Assembly (NCBI RefSeq): GCF_003185915.1 | Contig: NZ_QHLZ01000003.1 | Span: 296,477-360,476 of the forward strand | Direction: 5' to 3' | Source: Arthrobacter psychrochitiniphilus | Lineage (GTDB): Bacteria > Actinomycetota > Actinomycetes > Actinomycetales > Micrococcaceae | Length of the DNA: 64,000 bases | Shown: one piece after another, positions 41,278 through 50,041 of the stretch | Layout of the letters: every line of letters starts with the position of its first letter | How positions within the stretch are numbered: position 1 is the first letter of the stretch | Translations under genes and position numbers: made by a program | The notes under the pieces: generated by a model | The model's database searches: none | Seen by the model: only the letters and a program-made list of their open reading frames with translations | Told to the model about the DNA's origin: nothing

Positions 41278-41895
41278 GTGTGGGGGCAGGCCATCTGGCC
41301 GGTGACCTTGGAATGCGGCGATTTGATCCTGCGCCCCATCAAGATTCGTGATCAACGTGAGTGGACACGGGTACGCACACGCAACGCTGCGTGGCTGGAA
41401 CCTTGGGAAGCAAGCAGCCCCGCAGGGCCGGACCAGCTTCCCACCTATGCGGGAATGGTCCGCGTCCTGAACCAACAGGCGCGGCAGGGATCCGCGCTGC
41501 CATTTATCATCACGGAGCGGCAGCCAGGCACGCCGAAACCAGCAATTGTTGGGCAATTGACCGTTTCCTCCATTGTGTGGGGATCTGCACTGTCAGCCAC
41601 CTTGGGCTATTGGGTGGATCAGGGCCGGGCAGGCCGGGGCATTGCGCCGACAGCTGTTGCCATGGCCACCGACCACTGCTTTAAGGTGATGGGGCTGCAC
41701 CGGATGGAAATCAACATTCGTCCGGAGAACGCCGCGAGTTTGCGTGTTGTGGAGAAATTGGGCTTCAGAGATGAAGGTTTGCGTCCCCGCTACCTGCACA
41801 TCAATGGCAAATGGGCGGATCATCGGAGCTTTGCGTTGACGGACGAGGAAGTTCCCGAGGGAATTCTTGCCAGATGGATGTCCCAGTTCCCCTGA
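41278..41895 (+). CDS. GNAT acetyltransferase, RimJ/RimL type
   Basis: A 205-residue GCN5-related N-acetyltransferase. LECGDLILRPIKIRDQREW opens the fold, the acetyl-CoA loop lies around YWVDQGRAGRGIAPTAVAMA, and HRMEINIRPENAASLRVVEKLGF is the classic RimJ/RimL motif B. It would acetylate a protein N-terminus or a small amine. GTG start 4 bases after galU, so co-expressed with it. In related genomes a molybdopterin biosynthesis gene often lies between the two; it is absent here. Confidence 0.88.
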   Translation: MWGQAIWPVTLECGDLILRPIKIRDQREWTRVRTRNAAWLEPWEASSPAGPDQLPTYAGMVRVLNQQARQGSALPFIITERQPGTPKPAIVGQLTVSSIVWGSALSATLGYWVDQGRAGRGIAPTAVAMATDHCFKVMGLHRMEINIRPENAASLRVVEKLGFRDEGLRPRYLHINGKWADHRSFALTDEEVPEGILARWMSQFP

Positions 41896-42127
41896 GCTGG
41901 CCTGAGTCAGCCTGAGTTGGCCTAGCGTGCAAAGTGCGCAAGTATGAAATATGGCCTCTCTTGTGAAGCCGGGGCGTTCACATAATGTAAGAAATGTCAG
42001 TTTTTCTGCCTTGGCGAGCGACACACCGGCAGTAATGCTGGGAGGGTTCTATTTCCCCTTTAGGGTTGAAATGTGGCCGGGCACGCACAACTGGTCCACA
42101 CCAATCCAGCAGTTGCAGGAGACGTCA

Positions 42128-42931
42128 ATGGAAAGCATTACTTCCGACGCCCACACCCACGTGGAGCCGGAACCTTCAACCGCCGTGCCCTCGGCAGCTG
42201 GGAATCCCCTGCAGATCCGCTGGGGCCGAACACTTTTTGCCTGTCTTGGCCTGGTGGCTCTTGTGACGGCAGGCATTTCTGGGGCGTTGACAGTTTTTTC
42301 CCTCGGCTCTTCCGTATTTTCCTGGACGTCACTGGCCGTTTTTGCCGGCGTGATCGTAACCCTGCGTTCCCTTGCTGTGAGGGATCAGACTGCCCGTAGG
42401 AATGCCCGGAATGCGGCCCGGGCCATAGCTTCGGCGGAGTTCGAGGAGACCGCTTCGCCGGTCCCGGAACCCCGAGAAACAACTCTTTTTGATGGTGCCG
42501 AAGGTGCGCCGCCTGCTCCGGCGCAAAAGCCGCTTACTGCTGAAGAATTGCGGGCCGCAGCGATGCGCGTGGCAGCCAAGGGCAGCGCCGATGCCAAGCT
42601 GGCGCACACGCAGACATTGGCGGAAGGGGAGCTGGAAACGGAGACCTGGGAGCCCGTTGAAGTTCCTGTGCCTGGCTATGTCAGCGCTGCCCGGGCCCTG
42701 AGCCTGGAGAAGCCGCTAAATCTTCCGGAAGCGCCAAAGTCTGCCGGAACCTCCATCAAGGCCGATCAAGCCGGAGTGGGCACGGCTACCGGGCGCGAGG
42801 GTGTTGCGGTAGTTCCGGATGTTCCGCTCAACGAGGATGAGGTTGGCGCAAAGGCCGCCCCTGCACCGGGTGAACGCAGTCAGTACGCCTTGAACAACCT
42901 AGATGACGTGCTTCAGCGCAGACGCGCTTAA
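42128..42931 (+). CDS. Hypothetical protein with two N-terminal membrane helices
   Basis: A 267-residue protein. Two close helices (about residues 33-55 and 60-80) are followed by an alanine-rich cytoplasmic region with RNARNAARAIASAEFEE and long low-complexity acidic stretches. ATG 42128 follows AGGAGACGTCA, which decides the start against the upstream open frame from 41951. The end, ERSQYALNNLDDVLQRRRA, is conserved-looking and basic. No enzymatic motif was seen. It may be a cytoskeletal or division-linked membrane protein, but there is no direct evidence. Confidence 0.72.
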   Translation: MESITSDAHTHVEPEPSTAVPSAAGNPLQIRWGRTLFACLGLVALVTAGISGALTVFSLGSSVFSWTSLAVFAGVIVTLRSLAVRDQTARRNARNAARAIASAEFEETASPVPEPRETTLFDGAEGAPPAPAQKPLTAEELRAAAMRVAAKGSADAKLAHTQTLAEGELETETWEPVEVPVPGYVSAARALSLEKPLNLPEAPKSAGTSIKADQAGVGTATGREGVAVVPDVPLNEDEVGAKAAPAPGERSQYALNNLDDVLQRRRA

Positions 42932-42942
42932 CACTGAACCTA

Positions 42943-42991
42943 GTTAAAGCAGAACAGCCGAATCCTTTGGATTTGGCTGTTCTGCTTTAAC
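42943..42991 (+). terminator. Intrinsic terminator
   Basis: A 23-bp stem with one G-U type mismatch, 42943-42965 with 42969-42991 and a 3-base loop, 11 bases after the stop of the preceding gene. The sequence AGCAGAACAGCC and its complement are in the arms; a TTTTAA stretch follows at 43001. Confidence 0.9.
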
Positions 42992-43021
42992 GCTGTTCTG
43001 TTTTAACCCCGGGGGCGTACT

Positions 43022-43816
43022 GTGAGCAGCATGGTGAATTTGGCTGTGGCAGGAGGAACCGGGCTCGCCGGCCGGGCGGTGGTGGCCGAGGCCATTGTTG
43101 CCGGGCACAAGGTACGTTCCCTGAGTAGACACATACCCCCAGCTGATCAGCAGGTGGCGGGGGCGGACTATGTTCGCGCGGACTTTCGCTCAGGCGTTGG
43201 AGTGGCAGAAGCCTTGGACGGGGTGGAGGTCCTCATTGAAACCATGGACGCCCGCTCCGGGGCGGCGTTGAAGGCGCTGCCGGGGATGTCAGTTGCGGTT
43301 CTCGACTCTGCCGCTCGGGCAGGGATACGGCGTTGCGTGCTGCTGACGATTATCAACGCGCGTGAATGTGCCATGAATTATTATCAGGTGCAGGCGGCGC
43401 GGGCCCTCAGCTACGAAAAATCAGAGATGCCCACAACAGTGGTTGAGGCTACCCAATTCCACAACTTGGTGGCAGGAATTTTCTCGGCGGCTTCCAGAAT
43501 GGGAATCATCCCTGCCTTCAGGGGAGTCTGTTTCCAAGCAATTTCGACGGCGGACGTGGCGGCTGTTTTGGTGGCGGAAGCAGGGCGTGGCGGCCAGGAA
43601 AAAGTGAGTGTCCGTGCAGGGGGACCAGATGTCCAAACTATGCATGAGATGGCCCAAATCTGGAAAAGCGTCACCGGCAGCAAAGCAGTTATCTCACAGT
43701 TACCGCTGCCGGGTTCCTTCGGCGCGTTCCTGCGGGCAGGGCGAAACTTGATCCCTGACGATGTTGCTGGGGCCGTGGAGTTCCGTGAATGGTTGGCTGG
43801 CCACGCGGCCGGCTGA
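43022..43816 (+). CDS. NAD(P)-binding protein, NmrA/SDR-like
   Basis: A 264-residue Rossmann-fold protein of the atypical short-chain dehydrogenase group. The nucleotide-binding motif is VAGGTGLAGRAVVAEA (GxxGxxG) and the substrate region has YYQVQAARALSYEKSEMPTTV with the family's YxxxK-like lysine. Such proteins act as NADPH-dependent oxidoreductases or redox sensors. GTG 43022 or ATG 43031 could start it. Preceded by a strong terminator and followed by the tRNA gene, so it is probably a single-gene unit. Confidence 0.85.
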   Translation: MSSMVNLAVAGGTGLAGRAVVAEAIVAGHKVRSLSRHIPPADQQVAGADYVRADFRSGVGVAEALDGVEVLIETMDARSGAALKALPGMSVAVLDSAARAGIRRCVLLTIINARECAMNYYQVQAARALSYEKSEMPTTVVEATQFHNLVAGIFSAASRMGIIPAFRGVCFQAISTADVAAVLVAEAGRGGQEKVSVRAGGPDVQTMHEMAQIWKSVTGSKAVISQLPLPGSFGAFLRAGRNLIPDDVAGAVEFREWLAGHAAG

Positions 43817-43992
43817 ATCTGGCAGGCCTGCGGCGAAGACTTTGGAGCCTGGCTCTTAGGTTCGTTCCGTGCTGTGTCCACAATGCGCGAATCCCTGCGA
43901 TTCTCATGCGGGCTAATGGCGATTTTGTCTCCAGCAACATTATGGGTTTATTCTGGAAAATGACGGGATCCGCGTGCTTGTGGATCTTGCCA

Positions 43993-44065
43993 GGGGCTAT
44001 GGCGCAGTTGGTAGCGCGCTTCGTTCGCATCGAAGAGGTCAGGAGTTCGAATCTCCTTAGCTCCA
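43993..44065 (+). tRNA. tRNA-Ala (anticodon CGC)
   Basis: A 73-nt cloverleaf can be folded by hand: acceptor GGGGCTA with TAGCTCC (one G-U), D arm GCGC-AGTTGGTA-GCGC, anticodon arm CTTCG-TTCGCAT-CGAAG with anticodon CGC, and T arm AGGAG-TTCGAAT-CTCCT. It reads codon GCG. The 3' CCA is not encoded in full (ACCCA follows). A hairpin with a T run at 44082-44116 ends the transcript. Confidence 0.92.
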
Positions 44066-44081
44066 CCCATAGAGAAGCCAT

Positions 44082-44116
44082 CTGACTAGGCTAAACGCCA
44101 GTCAGAGGGGCTTTTT
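44082..44116 (+). terminator. Terminator after tRNA-Ala
   Basis: CTGACTAGG pairs with CCAGTCAG with one bulged base across a 7-base loop, followed by AGGGGC and five T residues (44112-44116). A typical intrinsic terminator for the tRNA transcript. Confidence 0.82.
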
Positions 44117-44313
44117 CATGCCGCAAATAGGGGAGCAAAAAATGCGGCGCACCGCAAACGTACCGCAAAGACTCCCGTGCGCGACGCAGAGAAGCGCCCA
44201 ACCCACTCGAGTATGCAGTGGGCGCGGCGCTGTTATATTCTTCGGCGGAGCCACGGAGGCGGCGACTTGGCGGAGGTCAATGCCGCACGGCCACGGCAAA
44301 CACCAGAACTGGC
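44117..44313. other. Gap after tRNA-Ala with direct repeats
   Basis: No convincing gene. ACCGCAAACGT and ACCGCAAAGAC stand in tandem at 44151-44172, with a third CCGCAAA at 44121. Such repeats past a tRNA gene can be remains of an integration site, but no integrase gene is present. The rest shows no recognisable structure. Confidence 0.35.
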
Positions 44314-44955
44314 TCAGCGTTGGAAGGTGACGTGGATGATACCGCTCTCCGCGACCTCGGAAGTGACGCTGTAGCCGGATTCCAGCTCGCGCAGATCTTC
44401 CCAGAGGTTGATGCCACGGCCCAGCAGGATGGGGGTGATGCCAACGTGGAGCCGATCAATCAGGCCGGCCTTGAGGAAATCGCGTACAACGCTAGCCCCA
44501 CCGCCAATCCGCACGTCCTTTCCTCCTGCAGCGCCTTGTGCCATAGCCAAGGCCTAGGCGGGCGTGGCTGAAATGAAGGTGAAGGTGGTTCCTCCCAGCA
44601 TTTCCAGCGATGGCCGCTGCGAGTGCGTGAGTATAAACACCGGTGCCCTGAACGGTGGCTCCTCACCCCACCAGCCTTGCCACTTGGGATCATCCGGGAA
44701 GTTGTGCAAGCCAAACATTCCGGCGCCCATGATCTCAGCGCCAATCCCCTCGAAATAAGCCTCTGCATAACGGTCGTCGACGCCGGTTGTGCCGCCGCCG
44801 CTCTCATCGTGCAGCACCCGCTGGCGGAACGTCCGGGTCGCCGTGTACGCCTGGACAAGCCGGCCCCAGTCAATGCCAAAGGGATTTTTCAGGGTTTGGT
44901 CGGTGGTGGTGGCGTATCCATCCAAGGAAATATTCAAATCTGCGCGAACAGTCAT
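44314..44955 (-). pseudogene. Dihydrofolate reductase-like (RibD C-terminal) protein, internal stop
   Basis: Both halves lie in the same frame and match the DHFR/RibD_C family: TVRADLNISLDGYATTTDQ and FILTHSQRPSLEMLGGTTF before the break, and GGKDVRIGGGASVVRDFLKAGLIDRLHVGITPILLG after it. A single TAG at 44554-44556 splits them at ISATPA*ALAMAQG, where a Glu or Gln codon would normally sit, so one base change explains it. The true start is ATG 44955 behind AGGAGAAGTG; the 13 bases with the ribosome site are duplicated (44956-44981). Either a recent nonsense mutation or readthrough. Confidence 0.8.
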
Positions 44956-45033
44956 CACTTCTCCTGACAACTTCTCCTGACGAAAACTAGGGTGCTTCCA
45001 TCTGAAATCACTGTAGTAGGGCGCGGGATTGAG

Positions 45034-45840
45034 TCAAGCGGGAGGGTCAACTCGCTCTCGGCCCAGCTTTCTGGCGGCGATTACCAGCATGAGCGCCGCG
45101 GCAGCCGTTGATGCGGCCACAACAGTCTCGGTCCACCGCGCCGTGTCATGAGATTGGCCCGCAAACACAGGCGCAATCAGATACGTGGCGATGAAATAGC
45201 CAACCATACTTGAACCAATCAGGAACAGGGCGGCGGCTGAAGCAGCTGGCGCACGGCGCAACCACCGTACTGCCAAAATAATCAGCCCTAAACCAGGCAG
45301 CCACGCCAAGTCGAGCCATTGATACAGCGGGGAAGCAATGCCTGCCATACCGGAGAGGAGAGCATGAGTTCCCATGAAGGTGAAAATTCCAGCCACCACA
45401 AGGACTACCATCACCTCCGCTGCGACGAGCGTGGCGGCGAAGACTGCGGCAATCACTTTGCCGGTCCCGTTGGGCGCCGTCGCGGCACTTCCGCCCGCTG
45501 CCGCGTTCCTTTGTGGCAGGACTCCCAGCAGTAGGACTCCTAGTGTCATGACGAGAATACCGACGGCCTGAATGAGGAGGCCCACCCCTAAAAGCTGGGC
45601 TGCCGTACCAATGGCTACCCAGTCGTACCAGGGGAAATAGTAGTCATAGACGTGGTCCTCAACTGAGAGGTCATCGGACCCCAAGGAGCCGCTAAAAATA
45701 ACCCAGCGCTGGAGTGAGGCGGCGCATTGCAGTGCGGCAGAGCAGAAAAATATCCCCGCTGCTACGAGCAGGCAAATGTTCGAAGCCTTGCGCAAGCGAA
45801 CCTTCCGCTCTGCCAGGGGGGAGGTGCCGTTATCCAGCAT
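45034..45840 (-). CDS. Hypothetical multi-pass membrane protein
   Basis: A 268-residue protein with about seven hydrophobic helices and no soluble domain. Visible segments are ASNICLLVAAGIFFCSAALQ, LLIQAVGILVMTLGVLLLGVL and FLIGSSMVGYFIATYLIAPVF. No transporter or enzyme motif was recognised. Start chosen at ATG 45840 (GGTGAG upstream); the frame continues to 45891. It stands alone, divergent from the DUF6153 gene. Confidence 0.68.
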   Translation of the reverse strand: MLDNGTSPLAERKVRLRKASNICLLVAAGIFFCSAALQCAASLQRWVIFSGSLGSDDLSVEDHVYDYYFPWYDWVAIGTAAQLLGVGLLIQAVGILVMTLGVLLLGVLPQRNAAAGGSAATAPNGTGKVIAAVFAATLVAAEVMVVLVVAGIFTFMGTHALLSGMAGIASPLYQWLDLAWLPGLGLIILAVRWLRRAPAASAAALFLIGSSMVGYFIATYLIAPVFAGQSHDTARWTETVVAASTAAAALMLVIAARKLGRERVDPPA

Positions 45841-45956
45841 GTGCTCACCATAGCACCGGCCATAGTGACTTGACTCACAGCTGGTGTGCACCGCCCGTCA
45901 ACCCCTCCGCCGGTGCGCTTTAGTCCTGTGCTTGGTGGCTCAGTAGACTTGCTTCT

Positions 45957-46427
45957 ATGGAGGCCCTTGCATTGACCCGACGCGAGACGTGGTCAGTGGC
46001 CGGTTCCCCTCTTCTGCGTGGCAGCCTCATTGCCCTGATGCTGATCCTCGGGCTGCTGGCCATGCACGGCGTCCACAGGAGCGCCCCCGCCGCATTTCAA
46101 GCCACACCTTTTCACGGCACACCTTTTCACGGCACGACGGCGGACTCCTCCAGCATGCACGGGGCGGGCCCTGCCGTGATGAGTGCAGCCGCTGACACCG
46201 GAGTTTTCATTGCCCCGGATGCCATGTGTGCCAATTGTCCATCCGGGGCGCTTTCGATGACCGTCAGTTGCGTTGCCGCCGTGGTTCTTGCTTTCCTGCT
46301 GCTCCTGCCCGGAATCCTGACCGGCCGCCTCCGGCAAGCGCCGCGCGCCGGACCACCTCCGCACGTGCATGGCCTTCCCCGGCCCAGTACCCCTTCTCTG
46401 AATTTCCTTTGCATCAATCGATGCTGA
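45957..46427 (+). CDS. DUF6153-like membrane protein
   Basis: A 156-residue protein with an N-terminal helix ALMLILGLLAMHGVH and a second helix near residues 101-121, enclosing a His-, Thr- and Met-rich outer loop. FHGTPFHGT is a tandem repeat encoded by two near-identical 15-base units at 46107-46136. The CANCPSG pair of Cys and the His/Met content suggest metal contact. Only 56 bases separate it from the copper protein CueP, so a role in copper handling is likely but inferred. Confidence 0.6.
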   Translation: MEALALTRRETWSVAGSPLLRGSLIALMLILGLLAMHGVHRSAPAAFQATPFHGTPFHGTTADSSSMHGAGPAVMSAAADTGVFIAPDAMCANCPSGALSMTVSCVAAVVLAFLLLLPGILTGRLRQAPRAGPPPHVHGLPRPSTPSLNFLCINRC

Positions 46428-46483
46428 GGGGTAGAGCTCTTGCGCCCTACTGACACCTCTTCATTGATCAACAAGGAACACTC

Positions 46484-47101
46484 ATGAATCAGAAAATTAC
46501 CCGCCGTGCCTCCCTTTCCGGAGCTATCGCCATGGCTGCAGCTTCAATGCTGTTGTTGGCAGGATGTTCCACCCCGGCACCCACACCTTCGGCTGTCAGC
46601 GCCCCACCGAGCGCTGCCACAGAACTCATTGCTGAGCTCGGCTTTGACGGCAAGAGCGCCAAGGACGTCATCACCGAACTGGACACCCTGCCTGTGGCTG
46701 AGCGTTCCAGCGAGCTGATGGCGTCAATCCGGCCAGAAGCATTGACGCTGCGTGATGCCGCAAATCGTGAAGCTACCCTGCCCATGCCAGCCAACGAATT
46801 CTACGTTTCCGTGGCCCCGTATGTGAGCCAAACGCACGAATGTCATTTCCATAGCCTCACCACCTGTCTGGGCGAGTTGGCGAACCAGGAGGTGGAAGTC
46901 ACCGTCACGAATGATGCCACCGGTGAGGTCCTCATCAAGGAAGCGCTGCACACCTATGACAACGGCTTTTTGGGGTTGTGGCTGCCGCGAGGAATCGACG
47001 CTACCTTGACCTTGAACCAGGGCGGCAAGAGCGCCACGCAGGTGCTGTCCACTAAAAACGCTGACGACCCCACCTGCGTCACCACCACGCAACTGAGCTA
47101 A
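46484..47101 (+). CDS. cueP: CueP family copper-binding lipoprotein
   Basis: A 205-residue protein. The signal peptide ends LLLAGC with lipobox Cys28, so the protein is anchored to the outer face of the membrane. The CueP metal motif is present as THECHFHSLTTCLGEL, with the second Cys in ADDPTCVTTTQLS near the end. In enteric bacteria CueP is the periplasmic copper store that metallates superoxide dismutase; here it is a lipoprotein form. It follows the DUF6153-like gene on the same strand. Confidence 0.88.
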   Translation: MNQKITRRASLSGAIAMAAASMLLLAGCSTPAPTPSAVSAPPSAATELIAELGFDGKSAKDVITELDTLPVAERSSELMASIRPEALTLRDAANREATLPMPANEFYVSVAPYVSQTHECHFHSLTTCLGELANQEVEVTVTNDATGEVLIKEALHTYDNGFLGLWLPRGIDATLTLNQGGKSATQVLSTKNADDPTCVTTTQLS

Positions 47102-47155
47102 TAAAGAGATTCCTGGCCCTGTTCACGCACCCAACCGTGGGCATAACATCCTTCC

Positions 47156-47549
47156 ATGGACTGGAAACTGGAACTTGTGTTTGCGCCGGCCTCTGACGTG
47201 GATAGGGCCAAGTATTTTTTATGTGAATAAGGTGAACTTCAACGCTGACTATGACGAGCGCCCCGGATGCGGATTTCGTTTTGTTCAGCTGACCCCACCT
47301 GGCTTGGCGTGTTCCATCTGCCTAGGGGAGGGGCTCACCAATGCTGCTCCGTGCTCCGCACCAAAGCTGCAAATGGTGGTGGCAAATATTGAAGCTGCTC
47401 ATGCCCAGTTCGCCGCCACCGGTGTGGGCGCCACCGGTGTGGACGTCACCGGTGTGGACGTCCACACCTGGGGTAGCTTTGTTTACTTCGCCGATCCCGA
47501 CGGCAACAAGTGGGCCGTGCAATCCATGGCCAGCCGGTCCAACGGCTGA
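47156..47549 (+). pseudogene. VOC family protein, frameshifted
   Basis: From ATG 47156 the frame reads MDWKLELVFAPASDVDRAKYF and then stops within a few codons. In the +1 frame the rest continues as YVNKVNFNADYDE...FVQLTPPGLACSICLG...FVYFADPDGNKWAVQSM, the standard end of a glyoxalase/bleomycin-resistance (VOC) domain. The change of frame falls in a run of six T residues (47215-47220); removing one T restores a single 130-residue reading frame. It may be a real mutation or a sequencing error. A hexapeptide-like repeat (TGVGATGVDVTGVDV) lies near the C-terminus. Confidence 0.72.
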
Positions 47550-47676
47550 CTCTAACCCGCGTTATGGCGCAGAAGTGCCCTCTGCACGCCCGGGCAGGGA
47601 ATCTCTGGAAGACTGCGGCTGTGATCCGGGCCTATAAGTTTCTTTCACTGCGCTCACATCATGTAGCATTACCAAG

Positions 47677-47726
47677 CCGTTACTTTTAACGGTTGTCATC
47701 GGGATTGTAACTTTCGGCAATAACCT
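47677..47726 (+). promoter_or_regulatory. Leader with possible antiterminator (RAT) target
   Basis: GGGATTGTAACTTTCGGCAATAACC at 47701-47725 resembles ribonucleic antiterminator sites of the BglG/LicT family in the GGATTGT...GGCAA.AACCT frame, though its upper stem is shorter than usual. A perfect 6-bp hairpin CCGTTA-CTTT-TAACGG lies directly before it (47677-47692). The gene for a LicT-type antiterminator is the third gene of the operon, so autoregulation is plausible. A downstream hairpin CGCCCT-GTG-AGGGCG (47801-47815) could be part of the terminator it would oppose. Confidence 0.45.
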
Positions 47727-47929
47727 GGGACGCCACGCCTCATACATCCATATGTAAGGGGCGATCCGTCTGTCTTTGCCCGAGGAATCATCCGTGACTT
47801 CGCCCTGTGAGGGCGCCGCCATTGCCGCCCGCCCCGCAACATGTGCGTCCTTTTTGGAAAAATTCGGTTCTCCTCGGCTCAGATGCTGGCTTCGACGACG
47901 TCGTCAAGCCTAGAGCGAAGGGAATTGTA

Positions 47930-49474
47930 GTGTTCAAGCAACTTTCAAAGATCGGCAAGGCATTTATGCTGCCGGTCGCCATTCTTCCGGCAGCTGGTCT
48001 GCTGCTGGGTATTGGCGGGGCACTGTCCAACCCCACCACGGTGGCCGCGTACCCGTTCCTGGACAACAACGTTCTGCAGGGCATTTTCGGTGTGATGTCT
48101 GCGGCCGGTGCCACCGTCTTTGACAACCTGGCGATCCTGCTCGCCGTTGGCCTGTGTATTGGTCTGGCCAAGCGAGACAAGGGCACCGCAGCCCTTGCCG
48201 GCGTGGTTGGGTACCTGGTCATGGTGGCCACCATCAAGTCACTGTTGGATATCTTTACCCCTGACGCCCCAGCCATTGACACCGGTGTTGTTGGCGCCTT
48301 GGTGGTGGGTGGCGCGGCAGTTGTTCTGCATAACCGCTTCCATAACATTCAGCTTCCGGCCGTGCTTGGCTTCTTTGGCGGTTCTCGCTTTGTCCCTATT
48401 GTGACGGCCTTTGCCGCCATCTTTGTAGGGGCCCTGTTCTTCCTTATCTGGCCGCCAGTCCAAATGGCACTGGTCAGCGCCGGCACCGGAATTGCCGGGA
48501 TGGGCGCCTTTGGCACCTTCTTGTACGGCACACTGCTGCGCCTGAGCGGTGCCGCCGGACTGCACCACATGATCTACCCCATGTTCTGGTACACACCCCT
48601 GGGCGGCACTGAGCTTGTCAATGGTGTTCAGGTGGTTGGTGCACAGAAGATCTTCTTCGCCCAGCTCGCTGACCCTAACCATGTTGGCTTGTTCACCGAA
48701 GGGACCCGCTTCTTCGCAGGCCGCTTTGCCACCATGATGTTTGGCCTGCCCGGCGCCTGCCTTGCCATGTGGCACTGCATCCCGAAGGGCCGCCGCGCCA
48801 AGTACATGGGCTTGTTCGCCTCCGTTGCCTTGACCTCCTTTGTCACCGGCATCACCGAACCCATTGAATTCATGTTCTTGTTTGTGGCCCCGGTCCTGTA
48901 CGTGGTCCACGCCATCTTTGACGGGCTCTCGTTCCTGATTGCGGACCTGCTCAACATCAGCATCGGTAACACCTTCTCCGGTGGCCTGATCGACTTCCTG
49001 CTCTTTGGCGTCTTCCAAGGCAATGACCGCACCAACTGGATCCTGCTCATCCCCGTGGGCGTGGTGTGGTTCTTCCTCTACTACTTCACGTTCAAATTCA
49101 TGATCAAGAAGTTCAAGTTCGGCACACCCGGCCACCTGGAAGACACCCTCGGGAACGACGACGACGCCACGGCGGATGAAAAAGAGCTGGTTCCTGCCAT
49201 GGCCGGTGGAATGGCAGCAGGTACTCCCATTCAGCAGGAAGCTGCACAGATCCTGATTGCTTTGGGTGGGGCCGAGAACTTAGAAGAGGTTGATGCCTGC
49301 ATCACCCGCCTGCGGGTTTCCGTCAAGGACCCCGCCCAGGTGGACAAGGAGAAGCTGCGCAAACTTGGCGCAACGGGCGTCTTTGAAGTCAGCGGCGGCG
49401 TACAAGCCGTGTACGGCGGGAAAGCCATCCTTTACAAGAACGCAATTAATGAGAGTCTTGGCCTTGACGACTAA
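47930..49474 (+). CDS. PTS transporter EIICB, glucose/N-acetylglucosamine family
   Basis: A 514-residue sugar permease. The EIIC domain has about ten helices (FMLPVAILPAAGLLLGIGG, LHHMIYPMFWYTPLGG, SGGLIDFLLFGVFQGNDR and the ITEPIEF substrate motif). A linker then leads to EIIB with the phosphorylated Cys457 in DACITRLRV. It imports and phosphorylates glucose, N-acetylglucosamine or a related sugar; the exact one is not clear. GTG 47930 behind AAGGGAA gives the usual VFKQLSKIGKAFMLP start, so the longer frame was rejected. EIIA is separate and follows 36 bases downstream. Confidence 0.88.
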   Translation: MFKQLSKIGKAFMLPVAILPAAGLLLGIGGALSNPTTVAAYPFLDNNVLQGIFGVMSAAGATVFDNLAILLAVGLCIGLAKRDKGTAALAGVVGYLVMVATIKSLLDIFTPDAPAIDTGVVGALVVGGAAVVLHNRFHNIQLPAVLGFFGGSRFVPIVTAFAAIFVGALFFLIWPPVQMALVSAGTGIAGMGAFGTFLYGTLLRLSGAAGLHHMIYPMFWYTPLGGTELVNGVQVVGAQKIFFAQLADPNHVGLFTEGTRFFAGRFATMMFGLPGACLAMWHCIPKGRRAKYMGLFASVALTSFVTGITEPIEFMFLFVAPVLYVVHAIFDGLSFLIADLLNISIGNTFSGGLIDFLLFGVFQGNDRTNWILLIPVGVVWFFLYYFTFKFMIKKFKFGTPGHLEDTLGNDDDATADEKELVPAMAGGMAAGTPIQQEAAQILIALGGAENLEEVDACITRLRVSVKDPAQVDKEKLRKLGATGVFEVSGGVQAVYGGKAILYKNAINESLGLDD

Positions 49475-49510
49475 TATCCTGGCCTCCCAACCATGCAAGG
49501 AGTCATTCAC

Positions 49511-49984
49511 ATGCTGAAAATGTTCAAGAAAAAGGGCGAGCAGATTTTCTCCCCTGCAGAGGGTACCGTGATGGCGCTTGCCGACGTTCCCGATCCAGTA
49601 TTTGCCAGCGGCGCCGTTGGTGCGGGATTCGCCGTCGAACCGTCCGAAGGTTCCTTCCGCAGCCCTGTAGACGGCGAGTTGATCTTGGTGGCCAAAACCC
49701 TCCACGCCTTTGCCGTGCGCACAGATGCCGGCGCCGAAATTTTGGTCCACATTGGCATGGATACCGTGAAGCTCAAGGGCCAAGGATTCACCGGGCACCG
49801 AGTCAAGGGTGATCGTGTCCAGAAGGGTGATCTGATCATCAGCTGCGATCTGGCACAGATGAGCGCATTGGTTCCCTCCATGGTCACCCCTGTCCTGCTG
49901 ACCAACGGCACGGCCTTTGCCATTGCGGAGACTGAAATCGGTGCGGACAACAGCGCTCCGGTGCTCACGGTTCGGAAAAAGTAG
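49511..49984 (+). CDS. PTS EIIA, glucose type (Crr-like)
   Basis: A 157-residue EIIA-Glc domain. The phosphorylated His80 lies in EILVHIGMDTV, and the second active-site His65 in KTLHAFAVRTDAG. The fold begins IFSPAEGTVMALADVPDPVFASG. It carries phosphate from HPr to the EIIB domain of the preceding gene. ATG 49511 follows AAGGAG with an 8-base spacer. Encoded as a separate protein rather than fused, with its own ribosome site. Confidence 0.93.
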   Translation: MLKMFKKKGEQIFSPAEGTVMALADVPDPVFASGAVGAGFAVEPSEGSFRSPVDGELILVAKTLHAFAVRTDAGAEILVHIGMDTVKLKGQGFTGHRVKGDRVQKGDLIISCDLAQMSALVPSMVTPVLLTNGTAFAIAETEIGADNSAPVLTVRKK

Positions 49985-50041
49985 CATGTTGCCCCGCACG
50001 GGAACTGGCTGCGAGTTGGAGATGGCCGGAATCGCAGCATT

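Noticed and set aside
47211..47221. Possible programmed frameshift in the T run of the VOC gene
   Set aside because: The T-TTT-TTA heptamer would favour a -1 shift, which meets a stop at once. The downstream frame needs +1, so a mutation or sequencing error is the simpler reading.
48239..49135. A 298-codon open frame opposite the PTS EIICB gene
   Set aside because: His- and Glu-rich mirror of hydrophobic codons; no ribosome site or family.
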